Positions 24,749-33,900 of a DNA stretch of 33,900 bases are shown here, in pieces (within the stretch, counting starts at the first letter, position 1; each line of letters opens with the position of its first letter). The position numbers and the translations under genes are program-made. Source of the DNA: an uncultured Clostridium sp. (GTDB lineage: Bacteria; Bacillota; Clostridia; TANB77; CAG-508); assembly GCA_947647115.1 (NCBI GenBank), contig CANSJB010000005.1, forward strand, positions 1 to 33,900, written 5' to 3'. The notes under the pieces were generated by a model. The model saw only the letters and a list, made by a program, of their open reading frames with translations. It searched no databases and was not told where the DNA came from.

Positions 24749-26440
24749 ATGAACAAAAAATGGGAAATTATGCAGCAAGATGACCAGCAAATCAACCAAT
24801 TTTCTAAAGAAAATAACTTAAGCCTTTTATTAAGCAGCATTTTAATTGGAAAAGGAATTACAACAACAAAACAAGCAAATCTATTTTTAAACCCTACCAG
24901 AAATGACTTTTATGATCCTTTTTTAATGCCAGATATGCAAATTGCAGTAGAGCGAATTTTGCAAGCAATACAAAAAGAAGAAAAGGTGATTATTTATGGT
25001 GACTATGATGCAGATGGAATTACCAGTATTACGGTATTAAAACAATTTCTAGCACAAAGAGGTTTAGAAGTAGGCTTTTATATACCAAATAGGCTAAATG
25101 AAGGGTATGGTTTAAATAAAAAAGCTCTTGATTTTATTAAAAGTCAGGGCTATAGTTTAATGATTACAGTAGATTGTGGCATTTCAGCAATAGAGGAAAT
25201 TGCCTATGCAATAGAGCTTGGAATAGAAGTAATTGTAACAGACCATCATGAACCAGTAGAACAATTACCGAAATGCTTAGCAGTTATTGATGCTAAAAGA
25301 AAGGACAACCAATATCCTTTTGATCAATTAGCAGGGGTAGGTGTAGTATTTAAATTAATTCAAGCCCTTTGTATTAAATTAGAACTAGATGCAAAAGAAT
25401 ATTTGAAATTTTTAGATATTGTTTGTGTGGGTACTATCTCAGATATTGTACCATTAGAAGGAGAAAATAGAGTTATTGCAAAACTTGGCTTAAAATTAAT
25501 ACCAATGACTAAAAATATAGGGTTAAAAGCTTTGTTAGATTCAATTGGATATCAAAAAGTAGATGCAACAGCCATTTCTTTTGGGATAGCACCTAGAATT
25601 AATGCCTGTGGTAGGATGGGAGCAGAAAAAGAAGCATTAAAGCTATTTTTAACACAAAATATACAAGAAGCAAGGCAAATTACACAAACCTTAAATCAAT
25701 ATAATTTACAAAGACAAGCAACAGAAAAGAAGATATTTACAGAAGCAATAGAACAAATAGAAAAAAATAAAGAAAACCAAGATTGTATAGTGCTTGGAAA
25801 ACAAGGCTGGCATCATGGGGTTATTGGAATCGTGTCTTCTAAAGTAACAGATATGTATTTTAAACCAAGTATTTTAATTTGTTTTGAAGGAGAAGAGGGC
25901 AAAGGTTCAGGTAGAAGTATACCAGGTTTTGACTTACATCAAGCATTAATGAACTGTAGTGGCAACATTGAAAAATTTGGTGGACATAGTATGGCAATTG
26001 GAATTACAATAAAAAAACAAAACTTCGAAAAGTTTAAACAAGAATTTGAAGAGTACACCAAAAAGGCCAATATTAGTGATATAATACCAATTATTAAAAT
26101 TGATAAGCAAATAGATTTAAAACAAATTAATAGAGAAACCGTAAAAGAGTTAAGCTTATTAGAACCATTTGGAGAGGCAAATAAAATACCACTATTTTTA
26201 CTTGAAAAATTAAAAATTAGCTCTATTCGCTCTTTATCAGAAGGAAAGCATTTAAAAATGCAATTAACACAAGATAATTATATTATAGATGCTATTGGTT
26301 TTAATATGGGAAGTGAAGCACAAAATTATTTGATTGGTGATAAAATAGATGTAGTAGGTTCTTTAGAAATTAATAGTTTTAATGGAAATGAACAAATACA
26401 GATTAATATCAAAGATATTAGAAAATCATTTGGCATGTAA
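24749..26440 (+). CDS. recJ: Single-stranded-DNA-specific exonuclease RecJ
   Basis: 563 residues. DHH-family phosphoesterase: motif I in VIIYGDYDADGITS, motif III in VTDHHEP, and a DHHA1 domain with SGRSIPGFDLHQAL and KFGGHSMAIG. An OB-fold follows to the end (about 460-560). 5'-3' single-strand exonuclease in recombination and mismatch repair. Length matches the short clostridial type without the extra C-terminal domain. AGGAG before the ATG. Followed by relA, an arrangement common in clostridia. No in-frame CGG. Confidence 0.94.
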   Translation: MNKKWEIMQQDDQQINQFSKENNLSLLLSSILIGKGITTTKQANLFLNPTRNDFYDPFLMPDMQIAVERILQAIQKEEKVIIYGDYDADGITSITVLKQFLAQRGLEVGFYIPNRLNEGYGLNKKALDFIKSQGYSLMITVDCGISAIEEIAYAIELGIEVIVTDHHEPVEQLPKCLAVIDAKRKDNQYPFDQLAGVGVVFKLIQALCIKLELDAKEYLKFLDIVCVGTISDIVPLEGENRVIAKLGLKLIPMTKNIGLKALLDSIGYQKVDATAISFGIAPRINACGRMGAEKEALKLFLTQNIQEARQITQTLNQYNLQRQATEKKIFTEAIEQIEKNKENQDCIVLGKQGWHHGVIGIVSSKVTDMYFKPSILICFEGEEGKGSGRSIPGFDLHQALMNCSGNIEKFGGHSMAIGITIKKQNFEKFKQEFEEYTKKANISDIIPIIKIDKQIDLKQINRETVKELSLLEPFGEANKIPLFLLEKLKISSIRSLSEGKHLKMQLTQDNYIIDAIGFNMGSEAQNYLIGDKIDVVGSLEINSFNGNEQIQINIKDIRKSFGM

Positions 26441-26506
26441 AAGGCTAGTTACACTAAAATTATGTAAGCACTAGCCCAAGGTGTGGAAAAAAGGGGTGAA
26501 ACGATT

Positions 26507-28705
26507 ATGTCAAAAATACAAGAAATGACAATAGAAGATGTAATAGCAACCACAAAGAAAAATAATAGAAAATCAGATGGCAAGTTAATAAAAAGAGCTT
26601 ATGAATATGCTAAAAAATATCATGGTGACCAATTAAGAAGGTCAGGAGAACCCTATATTATTCATCCTGTACAAGTTGCCTATATTTTGTCTACTTTAGG
26701 CTTAGATGATAATACGATTTGTGCTGCACTATTACATGATACCATAGAAGACACAGACCTAAGTAAACAAGATTTAATACAAGAATTTGGACAAGAGGTA
26801 GCAGAACTTGTAGATGGAGTAACCAAACTTAGCAAACTGCAATATGCAAGTATGGAAGAACAACAAGTAGAAAATTACCGCAAAATGTTTTTAGCCATGG
26901 GAAAAGACATTAGAGTTATTTTAATTAAATTAGCAGATAGACTTCATAATATGAGGACACTTAAATACTTACCAAGAGATAGACAAATTGCAAACTCTAA
27001 CGAAACAATGGAACTTTATGCACCACTTGCAAATCGTTTAGGTATGTATTCATTAAAATGGGAATTAGAAGACTTATCTTTTAAATATTTATATCCAGAA
27101 GAATATAGAGAATTAATTGAAGGCATTAACCGTAAAAGGGAAGAGCGCCTAAAATTTATAGATATGATTATGGATGAAATAAAAGTAGCTGTTAAAAAGC
27201 AGCATATAGAAGCGGAAATTACAGGAAGAGCAAAACATTTATATAGTATATATCGCAAAATGAAAAGGGACAATATTACATTAGACCAGGTATATGATTT
27301 ATTTGCATTAAGAGTAATTGTAAATTCTGTAAAAGATTGCTATGCAGTATTAGGTGTGGTACACGAATTATATAACCCAATGCCAGGAAGATTTAAAGAC
27401 TATATATCTGTGCCAAAACCTAATATGTATCAATCATTACATAATACTCTAATTGGACCTAAAGGAACACCTTTTGAAGTACAAATTCGTACTTGGGATA
27501 TGCACCGTATTGCTGAGTATGGTATTGCTGCACATTGGGCATACAAAGAAGCAAGTTTTAGAGGAAATAAAAAAGCCAATGTAAAAGTAGCAGAAGATAA
27601 GCTAACTTGGTTAAGAGAAACTCTAGAATGGCAAAAAGATATGCAAGACCCAGATGAATTTTTAAATACGCTAAAAACAGAGCTATTTGAAGATGAAGTT
27701 TATGTATTTACGCCAAAAGGTAAAATTATTGCTCTGCCAAAGGGAAGTACCCCAATTGATTTTGCCTATATGATTCATGCAGAAATAGGAAATCATATGA
27801 CAGGGGCTAAAATTAATAGTAGAATGATGCCAATTGTAACTGCATTAAAAAATGGAGATATTGTAGAAATTATCACATCAGATCAATCAAAAGGGCCTAG
27901 CCGTGACTGGCTTAAATTTATTAAAAGTTCTACTGCTAAAAATAAAATATTAGCATGGTTTAAAAAGAATAATAGGGAAGAAAACATTGAAAAAGGAAAA
28001 GACTTAATTGAAAAAGAAATCAAAAAAATAGGAATGACCCATAGTGAATTAATAAAACCAGACTATATACAAGCAGCGATAGATAGGTACAAATATACTG
28101 GAATAGAAGATATGTATGCCAGTGTTGGTTTTGGAGCTATTTCACCAGGTAAAATAATAGCAAGAATACTAGAAGAATATAGAAAAGAACATCAAACAGA
28201 AAACTTAGAAGAAAAATTGCAAGAATTAGCCAAAGAAAAAATGATGCATAATAAACCATCTAAAAATGGTATTATTGTAAAAGGAATTGACAATTGTTTG
28301 GTAAAACTATCGAAATGTTGTAACCCATTACCAGGAGATGAAATCGTAGGATATATTACGAAGGGAAGGGGTGTTTCAGTTCATCGAAAAGACTGTGCTA
28401 ATGTAAAAAATTTATTATCAGAAGAAGCTCGTATGATTGACGTATATTGGGCAGATGCAGAAAAAACAAAATATAGTGTTGATATAGAAATTTATGGAAA
28501 TGAGCGAAATGGATTACTGGCAGATATTATTAGAGAAATAGAAAGTAGCAAAAGCAAACTATTAGCAGTTACTTCAAGAGCCAATAGAGAAAAAATTGCC
28601 ATTACAGAAGTAACAGTAGAAGTAGAAAACATAGAAGAATTAAATAAAATATTAAAACAAATTAGAAAAATAGACAGTGTATATGAAGTAAAAAGAAGAA
28701 AATAA
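26507..28705 (+). CDS. relA: Bifunctional (p)ppGpp synthetase/hydrolase
   Basis: 732 residues from the ATG at 26507, which is well spaced from AAGGGGTG; a GTG at 26483 is in frame but has no RBS. HD hydrolase domain with HPVQVAYIL and LLHDTIEDTD, synthetase domain with YDLFALRVI and QIRTWDMHRIAEYGIAAHW, TGS domain (VYVFTPKGKIIALPKGSTPIDFAY), and a C-terminal ACT domain. Intact HD residues imply both synthesis and hydrolysis of (p)ppGpp. The order recJ-relA-MBL-hisS is widespread in Firmicutes. Confidence 0.95.
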   Translation: MSKIQEMTIEDVIATTKKNNRKSDGKLIKRAYEYAKKYHGDQLRRSGEPYIIHPVQVAYILSTLGLDDNTICAALLHDTIEDTDLSKQDLIQEFGQEVAELVDGVTKLSKLQYASMEEQQVENYRKMFLAMGKDIRVILIKLADRLHNMRTLKYLPRDRQIANSNETMELYAPLANRLGMYSLKWELEDLSFKYLYPEEYRELIEGINRKREERLKFIDMIMDEIKVAVKKQHIEAEITGRAKHLYSIYRKMKRDNITLDQVYDLFALRVIVNSVKDCYAVLGVVHELYNPMPGRFKDYISVPKPNMYQSLHNTLIGPKGTPFEVQIRTWDMHRIAEYGIAAHWAYKEASFRGNKKANVKVAEDKLTWLRETLEWQKDMQDPDEFLNTLKTELFEDEVYVFTPKGKIIALPKGSTPIDFAYMIHAEIGNHMTGAKINSRMMPIVTALKNGDIVEIITSDQSKGPSRDWLKFIKSSTAKNKILAWFKKNNREENIEKGKDLIEKEIKKIGMTHSELIKPDYIQAAIDRYKYTGIEDMYASVGFGAISPGKIIARILEEYRKEHQTENLEEKLQELAKEKMMHNKPSKNGIIVKGIDNCLVKLSKCCNPLPGDEIVGYITKGRGVSVHRKDCANVKNLLSEEARMIDVYWADAEKTKYSVDIEIYGNERNGLLADIIREIESSKSKLLAVTSRANREKIAITEVTVEVENIEELNKILKQIRKIDSVYEVKRRK

Positions 28706-28800
28706 TGCTAACCAAGTTGTAGCTAAAGTGATAAGATTACTGGAAAATGAAGTAATTACAAAATATAAAACACAAACAAAAGAAAGAGGTAAATAAAGCA

Positions 28801-29452
28801 ATGATATTAAAACAATTAAAAGTAAATAATGGCATGTTAAATGATACTACCAATTGTTATATTATACAAGAAGAGCAAAGCAAAGAAGCTATAGTAGTTG
28901 ACCCAGGAGGAGATTGTGACAAAATAATAGAAATGTTAGACATTTTAGAAGCAAATTTAAAATATATCTATTTAACACATTGTCATGGTGACCATATTGG
29001 TGCTTTAAAAGAGCTAAAAAATAAAAAAGGAGGCAAAATTTTAATTCACCGTTTTGATGCAGAAGGATTATATGACAAAAATATTAGTTTAACAGATTAT
29101 ATAGGTATTGACGAAATTAATTTAGAGGCAGACTCAAGAGTAGATGATGATGATAGCATTCATATCGGAAAATTAGAATTTAAAATTATTCATACACCAG
29201 GACATACTGCAGGGCGGTAGTTGTTTGTATTGTCCACAAGAAAACTTAGTTTTTACAGGAGATACCTTGTTTCATGGTACCTGGGGAAGAACTGATTTGC
29301 CAACTAGTAGTTTTATAGATATTATGAAATCTATCTCAGAAAAGCTATTACCACTTCCAAAAGAAACGATTTGTTATCCAGGGCATGGAAAGTCTACCAT
29401 GATAAAAGAGGAAATACCAATTTATTATGATTTAAAGCCAAGAGAAGATTAA
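28801..29452 (+). CDS. Metallo-beta-lactamase-fold hydrolase, intact only with a +1 frameshift
   Basis: With the shift, 216 residues, the usual length of the glyoxalase II-like family encoded between relA and hisS in Firmicutes. Metal-binding THCHGDHIGAL, FKIIHTPGHTAGG, FTGDTLF and CYPGHGKST are all present, but the last two lie beyond the break. In the zero frame CGG is followed at once by TAG (29218-29220); skipping C29215 gives G-H-T-A-G-G-S-C with Gly139. Without the shift half of the metal site is lost. AGAGG before the ATG. The exact substrate is unknown. Confidence 0.88.
29215..29218 (+). other. +1 frameshift site CGG-T before a stop
   Basis: Zero frame GGG CGG TAG; restored GGG (C) GGT AGT TGT. 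The stop codon directly after CGG recalls the stop-linked +1 shift of prfB, though the slip codon differs. Confidence 0.7.
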
Positions 29453-29532
29453 AGAAGAGCTAAGCTTAAAAAAATAGTACCTTATTACAAGATAGCTAAA
29501 ATTTAAGCAAGCAAAAGAAAGGAAGAAAAACA

Positions 29533-30837
29533 ATGACAGAGCCAAGAACATTACCAGGTTTTATGGAATTATTACCAAATGAGCAGATTTTATTTGAACA
29601 AATGAAGCAAAAAATAGAAAAGACTTATCAGCAATTTGGTTTTTTACCATTAGATACCCCTGTTTTAGAATTAGCCGAAGTGCTGCTTACTAAAACGGGT
29701 GGGGAAACCGAAAAACAAATTTATCGCTTTCAAAAAGGAGATACAGATGTTGCTATGAGGTTTGACTTAACAGTCCCTCTTGCTAAATATGTAGCTAAAA
29801 ATTACGGAAATTTAAGTTTCCCATTTAGAAGGTATCAAATAGGAAAAGTATATAGAGGAGAAAGAGCACAAAAGGGAAGATTTCGTGAGTTTTACCAATG
29901 TGATATTGATATTATAGGAGACGGAGAACTTGCTATTGCAAATGATGCAGAAATTCCAAGTGTAATTTATAATTTAATTCGTAAAATAGGCTTTGATGAT
30001 TTTACTATATGTATTAATAATCGTAAAATATTAAATGGCTTATTTGAACAAATAAACCAAAAACAAAATGCAACTGATATTTTACGTGTCATTGATAAAA
30101 TAGAAAAAATAGGAAAAGAGGCTGTAATAGAAGAACTACAAAAATTAAATATAGATGAGTGTGCTATAGAGCAAGTGATGAACTTTATTGCCATTGATGG
30201 TAAAACAGATGAAAAGCTGCAAAAATTAGAAGCATTAAATATTCAAAATGATACTTTTTTATTAGGTCTAGATGAACTAAAACAAGTAGTAAAATATATT
30301 AGATTATTTGGTGTACCAGATACCCATTTTAAAGTAGATTTAACCATTGCAAGAGGACTAGACTATTATACAGGAACAGTATATGAAACCTTTTTGAATG
30401 ATTATAAAGAAATTGGCAGTGTGTGCTCAGGTGGTAGATATGAAAACTTAGCACAATATTATACAGACAAAAAATTACCAGGAGTAGGAATTTCTATTGG
30501 ACTAACTAGATTATTTTATAAATTAAATGAAATGCAGTTAATCAAAGCTAATAAGTATTCTATGGCAGATATTTTAATTGTGCCAATGATAGAAGATTTA
30601 GAAAAACCAATTGAACTTGCAAGCAATTTAAGAAGGCTTGGAGTTAATACAGAAATTTATTTAAATGATAAAAAAATAAAAGCAAAGCTAAAATATGCCG
30701 ATAAGCTAGAAATTCCTTATGTAATTGTAATAGGAGAAGATGAAATAAACTTAAATAAAGTAAAGATTAAAAATATGCAAACAGGAGAGGAGCACCAAGC
30801 AGCATTTAATGCAGCAGAAATTATAAACCATATATAA
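29533..30837 (+). CDS. hisS: Histidyl-tRNA synthetase
   Basis: 434 residues. Class II synthetase core: MRFDLTVPLAKYVA, motif 2 in FRRYQIGKVYRGERAQKGRF, the histidine-specific LTIARGLDYYTG and SVCSGGRYENLA, motif 3 in GVGISIGLTRLF, then an anticodon-binding domain from about residue 340. No T-box leader is seen in the short upstream gap. RBS AAAGGAAG. No in-frame CGG. Confidence 0.95.
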   Translation: MTEPRTLPGFMELLPNEQILFEQMKQKIEKTYQQFGFLPLDTPVLELAEVLLTKTGGETEKQIYRFQKGDTDVAMRFDLTVPLAKYVAKNYGNLSFPFRRYQIGKVYRGERAQKGRFREFYQCDIDIIGDGELAIANDAEIPSVIYNLIRKIGFDDFTICINNRKILNGLFEQINQKQNATDILRVIDKIEKIGKEAVIEELQKLNIDECAIEQVMNFIAIDGKTDEKLQKLEALNIQNDTFLLGLDELKQVVKYIRLFGVPDTHFKVDLTIARGLDYYTGTVYETFLNDYKEIGSVCSGGRYENLAQYYTDKKLPGVGISIGLTRLFYKLNEMQLIKANKYSMADILIVPMIEDLEKPIELASNLRRLGVNTEIYLNDKKIKAKLKYADKLEIPYVIVIGEDEINLNKVKIKNMQTGEEHQAAFNAAEIINHI

Positions 30838-30847
30838 ATAAATCTAA

Positions 30848-30875
30848 CATATTTTGGACTATCTATACATATAAT
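30848..30875 (+). promoter_or_regulatory. Sigma-E type promoter upstream of spoIIP
   Basis: CATATT (30848-30853), 14-base spacer, CATATAAT (30868-30875), close to the sigma-E consensus (ATATT / CATACAAT) and 38 bases before the start codon. spoIIP is transcribed by sigma-E in Bacillus. Confidence 0.65.
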
Positions 30876-30912
30876 TTATATAGTATAAATAGGACAAAGG
30901 AGAAAAAGGTTT

Positions 30913-32035
30913 ATGATTAATATGGCAGTTATTAGCCTAAAAGATATTATTAAATATTTATTTAAAATGACAATTGCTATTTTAGTAGTTGTTGGAATGA
31001 TACAATATTTCTCTAATAAAAAATCAGATATTAGTAATATAGAAATATTACATAGTAATTCTTTTCTTACTTGCTTGGATATAACAATACCACAGGCTGC
31101 AAGTATAACAGGAAATGATACAAAAAATAAAAAAGGCTTAGAGCCATTAAAATTAGCACTTGGAATAGAACTAGAAGCAATTTCTTCTTTAGCTGCTAAT
31201 CATAAAAATGAAAATCAAATGCAAGTAGCACAAAATAATACAACAAATACTAACCAAAATAGTGAAAATGTAGAAAAAGCGCAAACAGGACTAAAAACAC
31301 AGGTACAAAGCTCTAATGTACCAGAAAAATATACTGTACAATACAATGGAGTTAAAATAAAAAACGAGGCAAATTATAAATTAACAAAAGAAATATTAAC
31401 ACCAGATATACAAATTAATAGTAAAAATATCATTCTATTTCATACACATGCCAGTGAAAGCTATACATCAAGTAAAAAATATACCTATAAGCCAACAGGA
31501 AATTTTAGAACAACAGATAGAAATTATTCTGTAGTGCGAGTAGGAAGAGAACTAGATAGCCAGCTAAAAAATTATGGCTATCATGTAATACATGATGAAA
31601 CATTACATGATCACCCCTCTTATAGTGGCTCTTACAGTAACTCTTTAAAAACAGTAACTAGCCTATTAGAAAAAAATAAAGATGTAGATATTGTAATAGA
31701 TTTACATAGAGATGCCATTCGGAGATTCTAGTTATGCACCAACAGTAAAAATAGGAGAAGAATATGCAGCACAATTAATGTTTGTAATTGGAGGAAATGG
31801 TAGCAGCAAACATGAACATTGGGATCAAAATTTAAAATTTGCAGTAAAAGTGCAAGAAAAAGCAAATGAGTTATATCCAGGACTATTTAAACCAATTATC
31901 TTGCGTAGTTCTACTTATAACCAATATGTATCCAAAGCAGCAGTTATTATAGAAGTAGGTGCAACTGGAAATACATTAGACCAAACCCTAATTAGTATGA
32001 AATATTTAGCAAAAGTAATGGATGAAATACTATAA
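30913..32035 (+). CDS. spoIIP: Stage II sporulation protein P, intact only with a +1 frameshift
   Basis: With the shift, 373 residues. N-terminal membrane anchor (about 12-32), a low-complexity linker, then the amidase/endopeptidase domain: LFHTHASESYTSS, DLHRDAIGDSSYAP, and VIIEVGATGNT with the catalytic glutamate. Works with SpoIID and SpoIIM to degrade septal peptidoglycan during engulfment. The zero frame ends TAG at 31729-31731, three codons after the CGG at 31720. Skipping the C restores the conserved H-R-D-A-[IV]-G-D (Gly270). AAAGGAG before the ATG and a sigma-E type promoter upstream. Its loss would block sporulation. Confidence 0.92.
31720..31723 (+). other. +1 frameshift site CGG-A in spoIIP
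   Basis: Zero frame ATT CGG AGA with TAG three codons after the CGG; restored ATT (C) GGA GAT gives I-G-D of the conserved DLHRD.(I/V)GD motif. Confidence 0.75.
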
Positions 32036-32126
32036 AAGTTTTGCTCTAAAATTTTATAGAACAAAGATTGAATAAATGAAAATTGTCATCTAATAATAAT
32101 TTGTGTATTAAAATTTAAAAAAGTAG

Positions 32127-32155
32127 TTGAATAAAAATAGTGCTTAGTATAAAAT
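32127..32155 (+). promoter_or_regulatory. Putative sigma-A promoter of pgi
   Basis: TTGAAT (32127-32132), 17-base spacer, TAAAAT (32150-32155), 31 bases before the start. Confidence 0.45.
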
Positions 32156-32185
32156 TAAATAAAATACAAAGGAGGAATACCTAAT

Positions 32186-33586
32186 ATGATGCAAAATGTC
32201 AAATTGGATTTAAAATATAGTAATATAACGGATAAAAAAATAATGTCATATGCAGAACAAGTGGCCCAAATTCATGAACAGTTACATAAAAATAGCCAAG
32301 AGGAACAAGCATTTTTAGGCTGGATAGAATTACCAAAATGTTATGATGCAGAGCAAATAGATAAGATAAAAAAGGCAGCAAAGAAAATACAAACAGATTC
32401 TGAAATACTACTAGTAATAGGAATAGGAGGCTCATATTTAGGGGCAAGAGCAGTAATAGAAGGGCTAAAACATACCTTTTATAATTATCTTCCACAAAAA
32501 CAAAGAAAAAATCCTCAAATTTTATATGTAGGAAATAATATAAGTCCTAATTATATAAATGATATTATAGATTTAATTGGTAATAGAAGTTTGTCAATTA
32601 ATGTAATTTCAAAATCTGGAACGACTACTGAGCCTGCTATTGCCTTTCGCATTTTTCGAGAGTTGCTAGAAAATAAATATGGTCTAGAAGAAGCAAGAAA
32701 AAGAATTTATGTTACAACAGATGCAGAAAAAGGAGCTTTAAAACAAATAGCACAGCAAGAAAACTATACTACATTTGTTATTCCCAATAATGTTGGTGGT
32801 AGATATTCTGTATTAACACCAGTAGGTTTACTTCCAATTGCTGCAGCTGGAATTGATATTGATAAATTGTTAGAAGGTGCTAAATTTGCACAAGAAAAAT
32901 ATTTAGATAAAAATTTGAAATATAATGATTGCTATAAATATGCAGTTGCTAGAAATATATTATATCAAGAAGAAAAAAATATAGAAATTTTGGCAAGTTA
33001 TGAACCAAAAATGCATTATATGATGGAATGGTGGAAGCAGCTATTTGGTGAAAGTGAAGGCAAAGAGGGAAAGGGGATTTATCCTGCAGGAGCAGACTTT
33101 ACAACAGACTTACATTCTATTGGACAGTATATTCAAGAAGGTAGACGAAATTTATTTGAAACAATTATTAATATAGCAGATACACAAGCCGATATGAGCA
33201 TTAATCAAGATGAAGATAACTTAGATGAACTAAACTATTTAGTAGGCAAAGGGCTAAATGAAGTAAACAAAAAGGCGATGGAAGGTACTATAAAAGCCCA
33301 TGTTGAGGGAGGAGTACCTAATATCATAATTACAATGGATAAACTAAATGAATATAATCTAGGTCATTTAATTTATTTTTTTGAATTAGCTTGTGCAGTT
33401 TCTGGAAACCTATTAGGAGTTAATCCATTTGACCAACCAGGAGTAGAAAAATATAAAACAAATATGTTCCAATTATTAGGAAAGCCAGGCTATGAAACAG
33501 TAAAAGAAAAAACGAGTAAGACTAAAAAACAAGAAACAACTAAAATGCCAAAAGAGAAAGAAAACAAAAGAGCAAAGAAGAAGTAA
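32186..33586 (+). CDS. pgi: Glucose-6-phosphate isomerase
   Basis: 466 residues. Interconverts glucose-6-phosphate and fructose-6-phosphate. [41 protein letters not shown], the catalytic glutamate region [16 protein letters not shown], and [15 protein letters not shown] are all typical of the short Firmicute type. A 25-residue lysine-rich tail ([12 protein letters not shown] ... RAKKK) extends past the usual end near 440. Strong AAAGGAGG. Fits the glycogen-to-pyruvate set with glgP and pyk. Confidence 0.95.
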   Translation: MMQNVKLDLKYSNITDKKIMSYAEQVAQIHEQLHKNSQEEQAFLGWIELPKCYDAEQIDKIKKAAKKIQTDSEILLVIGIGGSYLGARAVIEGLKHTFYNYLPQKQRKNPQILYVGNNISPNYINDIIDLIGNRSLSINVISKSGTTTEPAIAFRIFRELLENKYGLEEARKRIYVTTDAEKGALKQIAQQENYTTFVIPNNVGGRYSVLTPVGLLPIAAAGIDIDKLLEGAKFAQEKYLDKNLKYNDCYKYAVARNILYQEEKNIEILASYEPKMHYMMEWWKQLFGESEGKEGKGIYPAGADFTTDLHSIGQYIQEGRRNLFETIINIADTQADMSINQDEDNLDELNYLVGKGLNEVNKKAMEGTIKAHVEGGVPNIIITMDKLNEYNLGHLIYFFELACAVSGNLLGVNPFDQPGVEKYKTNMFQLLGKPGYETVKEKTSKTKKQETTKMPKEKENKRAKKK

Positions 33587-33666
33587 AATAAGATTATCAA
33601 TTAAAGGAATGCAAATTAATTTGGTTGACAAACGGTTGACAAATTTGAAAAAATATAAAAAAACTG

Positions 33667-33696
33667 TTGACATTGAAAGCTAAAATGTGCTACAAT
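33667..33696 (+). promoter_or_regulatory. Promoter of tRNA-Leu
   Basis: TTGACA (33667-33672), 18-base spacer, TACAAT (33691-33696), 21 bases before the tRNA. Two more TTGACAAA copies lie upstream (33623-33645). Confidence 0.65.
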
Positions 33697-33717
33697 AATC
33701 AATGTTAGCAGAAATTT

Positions 33718-33801
33718 GCGGATGTGGCGGAACTGGCAGACGCGCTGGTCTTAGGAACCAGTGTCAACGACGTGGGGGTTCGAGTCCCTTCATCCGCACC
33801 A
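33718..33801 (+). tRNA. tRNA-Leu (anticodon UAG)
   Basis: Acceptor GCGGATG pairs with CATCCGC; discriminator A and CCA are encoded. Anticodon stem CTGGT/ACCAG with loop CTTAGGA gives UAG. A long variable arm (type II) and the GGTTCGAGTCC T arm are present. Reads CUA and related leucine codons. The remaining 99 bases to the window end show no gene. Confidence 0.95.
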
Positions 33802-33900
33802 CAGACAATTTTCGTCGAACTTTTTGAAAGTCTTGATATAACTTAATTTTAAGACTATAAAAAATTTGATGAACACAAAAATCTTATTCCAACTCTTAGG

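Noticed and set aside
28706-28797. Open frame reading ENNANQVVAKVIRLLENEV between relA and the MBL gene
   Set aside because: About 30 codons with no ATG, GTG or TTG start and no RBS; not supportable as a gene.
29453-29532. T-box riboswitch upstream of hisS
   Set aside because: The gap is only 80 bases with no terminator or T-box consensus.
913-31723. Treating the nine breaks as ordinary pseudogenes or homopolymer sequencing errors
   Set aside because: Every break is the same single C before GG, none lies in a homopolymer run of C, flanking coding sequence is undamaged over kilobases, and essential genes are included. A systematic base-calling artefact remains possible and is stated as the main alternative.

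Overview
The window comes from an AT-rich, endospore-forming member of the Clostridia, probably a gut lineage. The evidence is the cotJABC spore-coat operon, spoIIP with a sigma-E type promoter, a clostridial-type spore photoproduct lyase, strong AGGAGG ribosome binding sites, AT-rich codon use and LPXTG/sortase/cohesin surface proteins. The species cannot be named from the sequence.

Layout. 1-1024: 3' part of a secreted-type FGE/SUMF1-domain protein whose C-terminus looks like a diversity-generating-retroelement variable region. 1101-7488: transglycosylase (minus), MFS transporter, glycogen phosphorylase and pyruvate kinase. 7625-15747: cotJA, cotJB and cotJC. cotJC is cut into three pieces by two separate ~3.3 kb elements, each carrying its own large serine recombinase (skin-like intervening elements). 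15815-19178: small membrane protein, Spo0A-like response regulator, spore photoproduct lyase and an unknown protein. 19407-24697: surface locus with an LPXTG-anchored cohesin-like protein, a sortase, a dockerin-bearing peptidoglycan hydrolase and a second membrane-anchored cohesin-like protein. 24749-33801: recJ, relA/spoT, a metallo-beta-lactamase-fold hydrolase, hisS, spoIIP, pgi and tRNA-Leu(UAG).

Two signals stand out. First, seven genes, including pyk and spoIIP, are broken at nine places in exactly the same way. At each break an in-frame CGG codon is followed by a short dead-end frame. Skipping the C (reading C-GGA or C-GGT as glycine in the +1 frame) restores a full-length family member with a plausible, usually conserved, glycine. 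CGG is otherwise almost absent as an in-frame codon, apart from one extra CGG in the tandem pair at 910, one in an unknown gene at 18993 and two in a mobile-element cargo gene. This points to programmed +1 frameshifting or quadruplet-like decoding at CGG, or else to a very unusual systematic sequence error.

Second, cotJC can only be made whole by two excisions. Joining the outer halves of each pair of element ends gives imperfect palindromes whose centres fall inside the sequence shared by the two ends (GA in GAAGAA; CA in CATGG), as expected for serine-integrase attP sites. Excision of both elements joins the pieces in frame to give a 216-residue CotJC. By analogy with the sigK skin element, this predicts developmentally timed double DNA excision in the mother cell.
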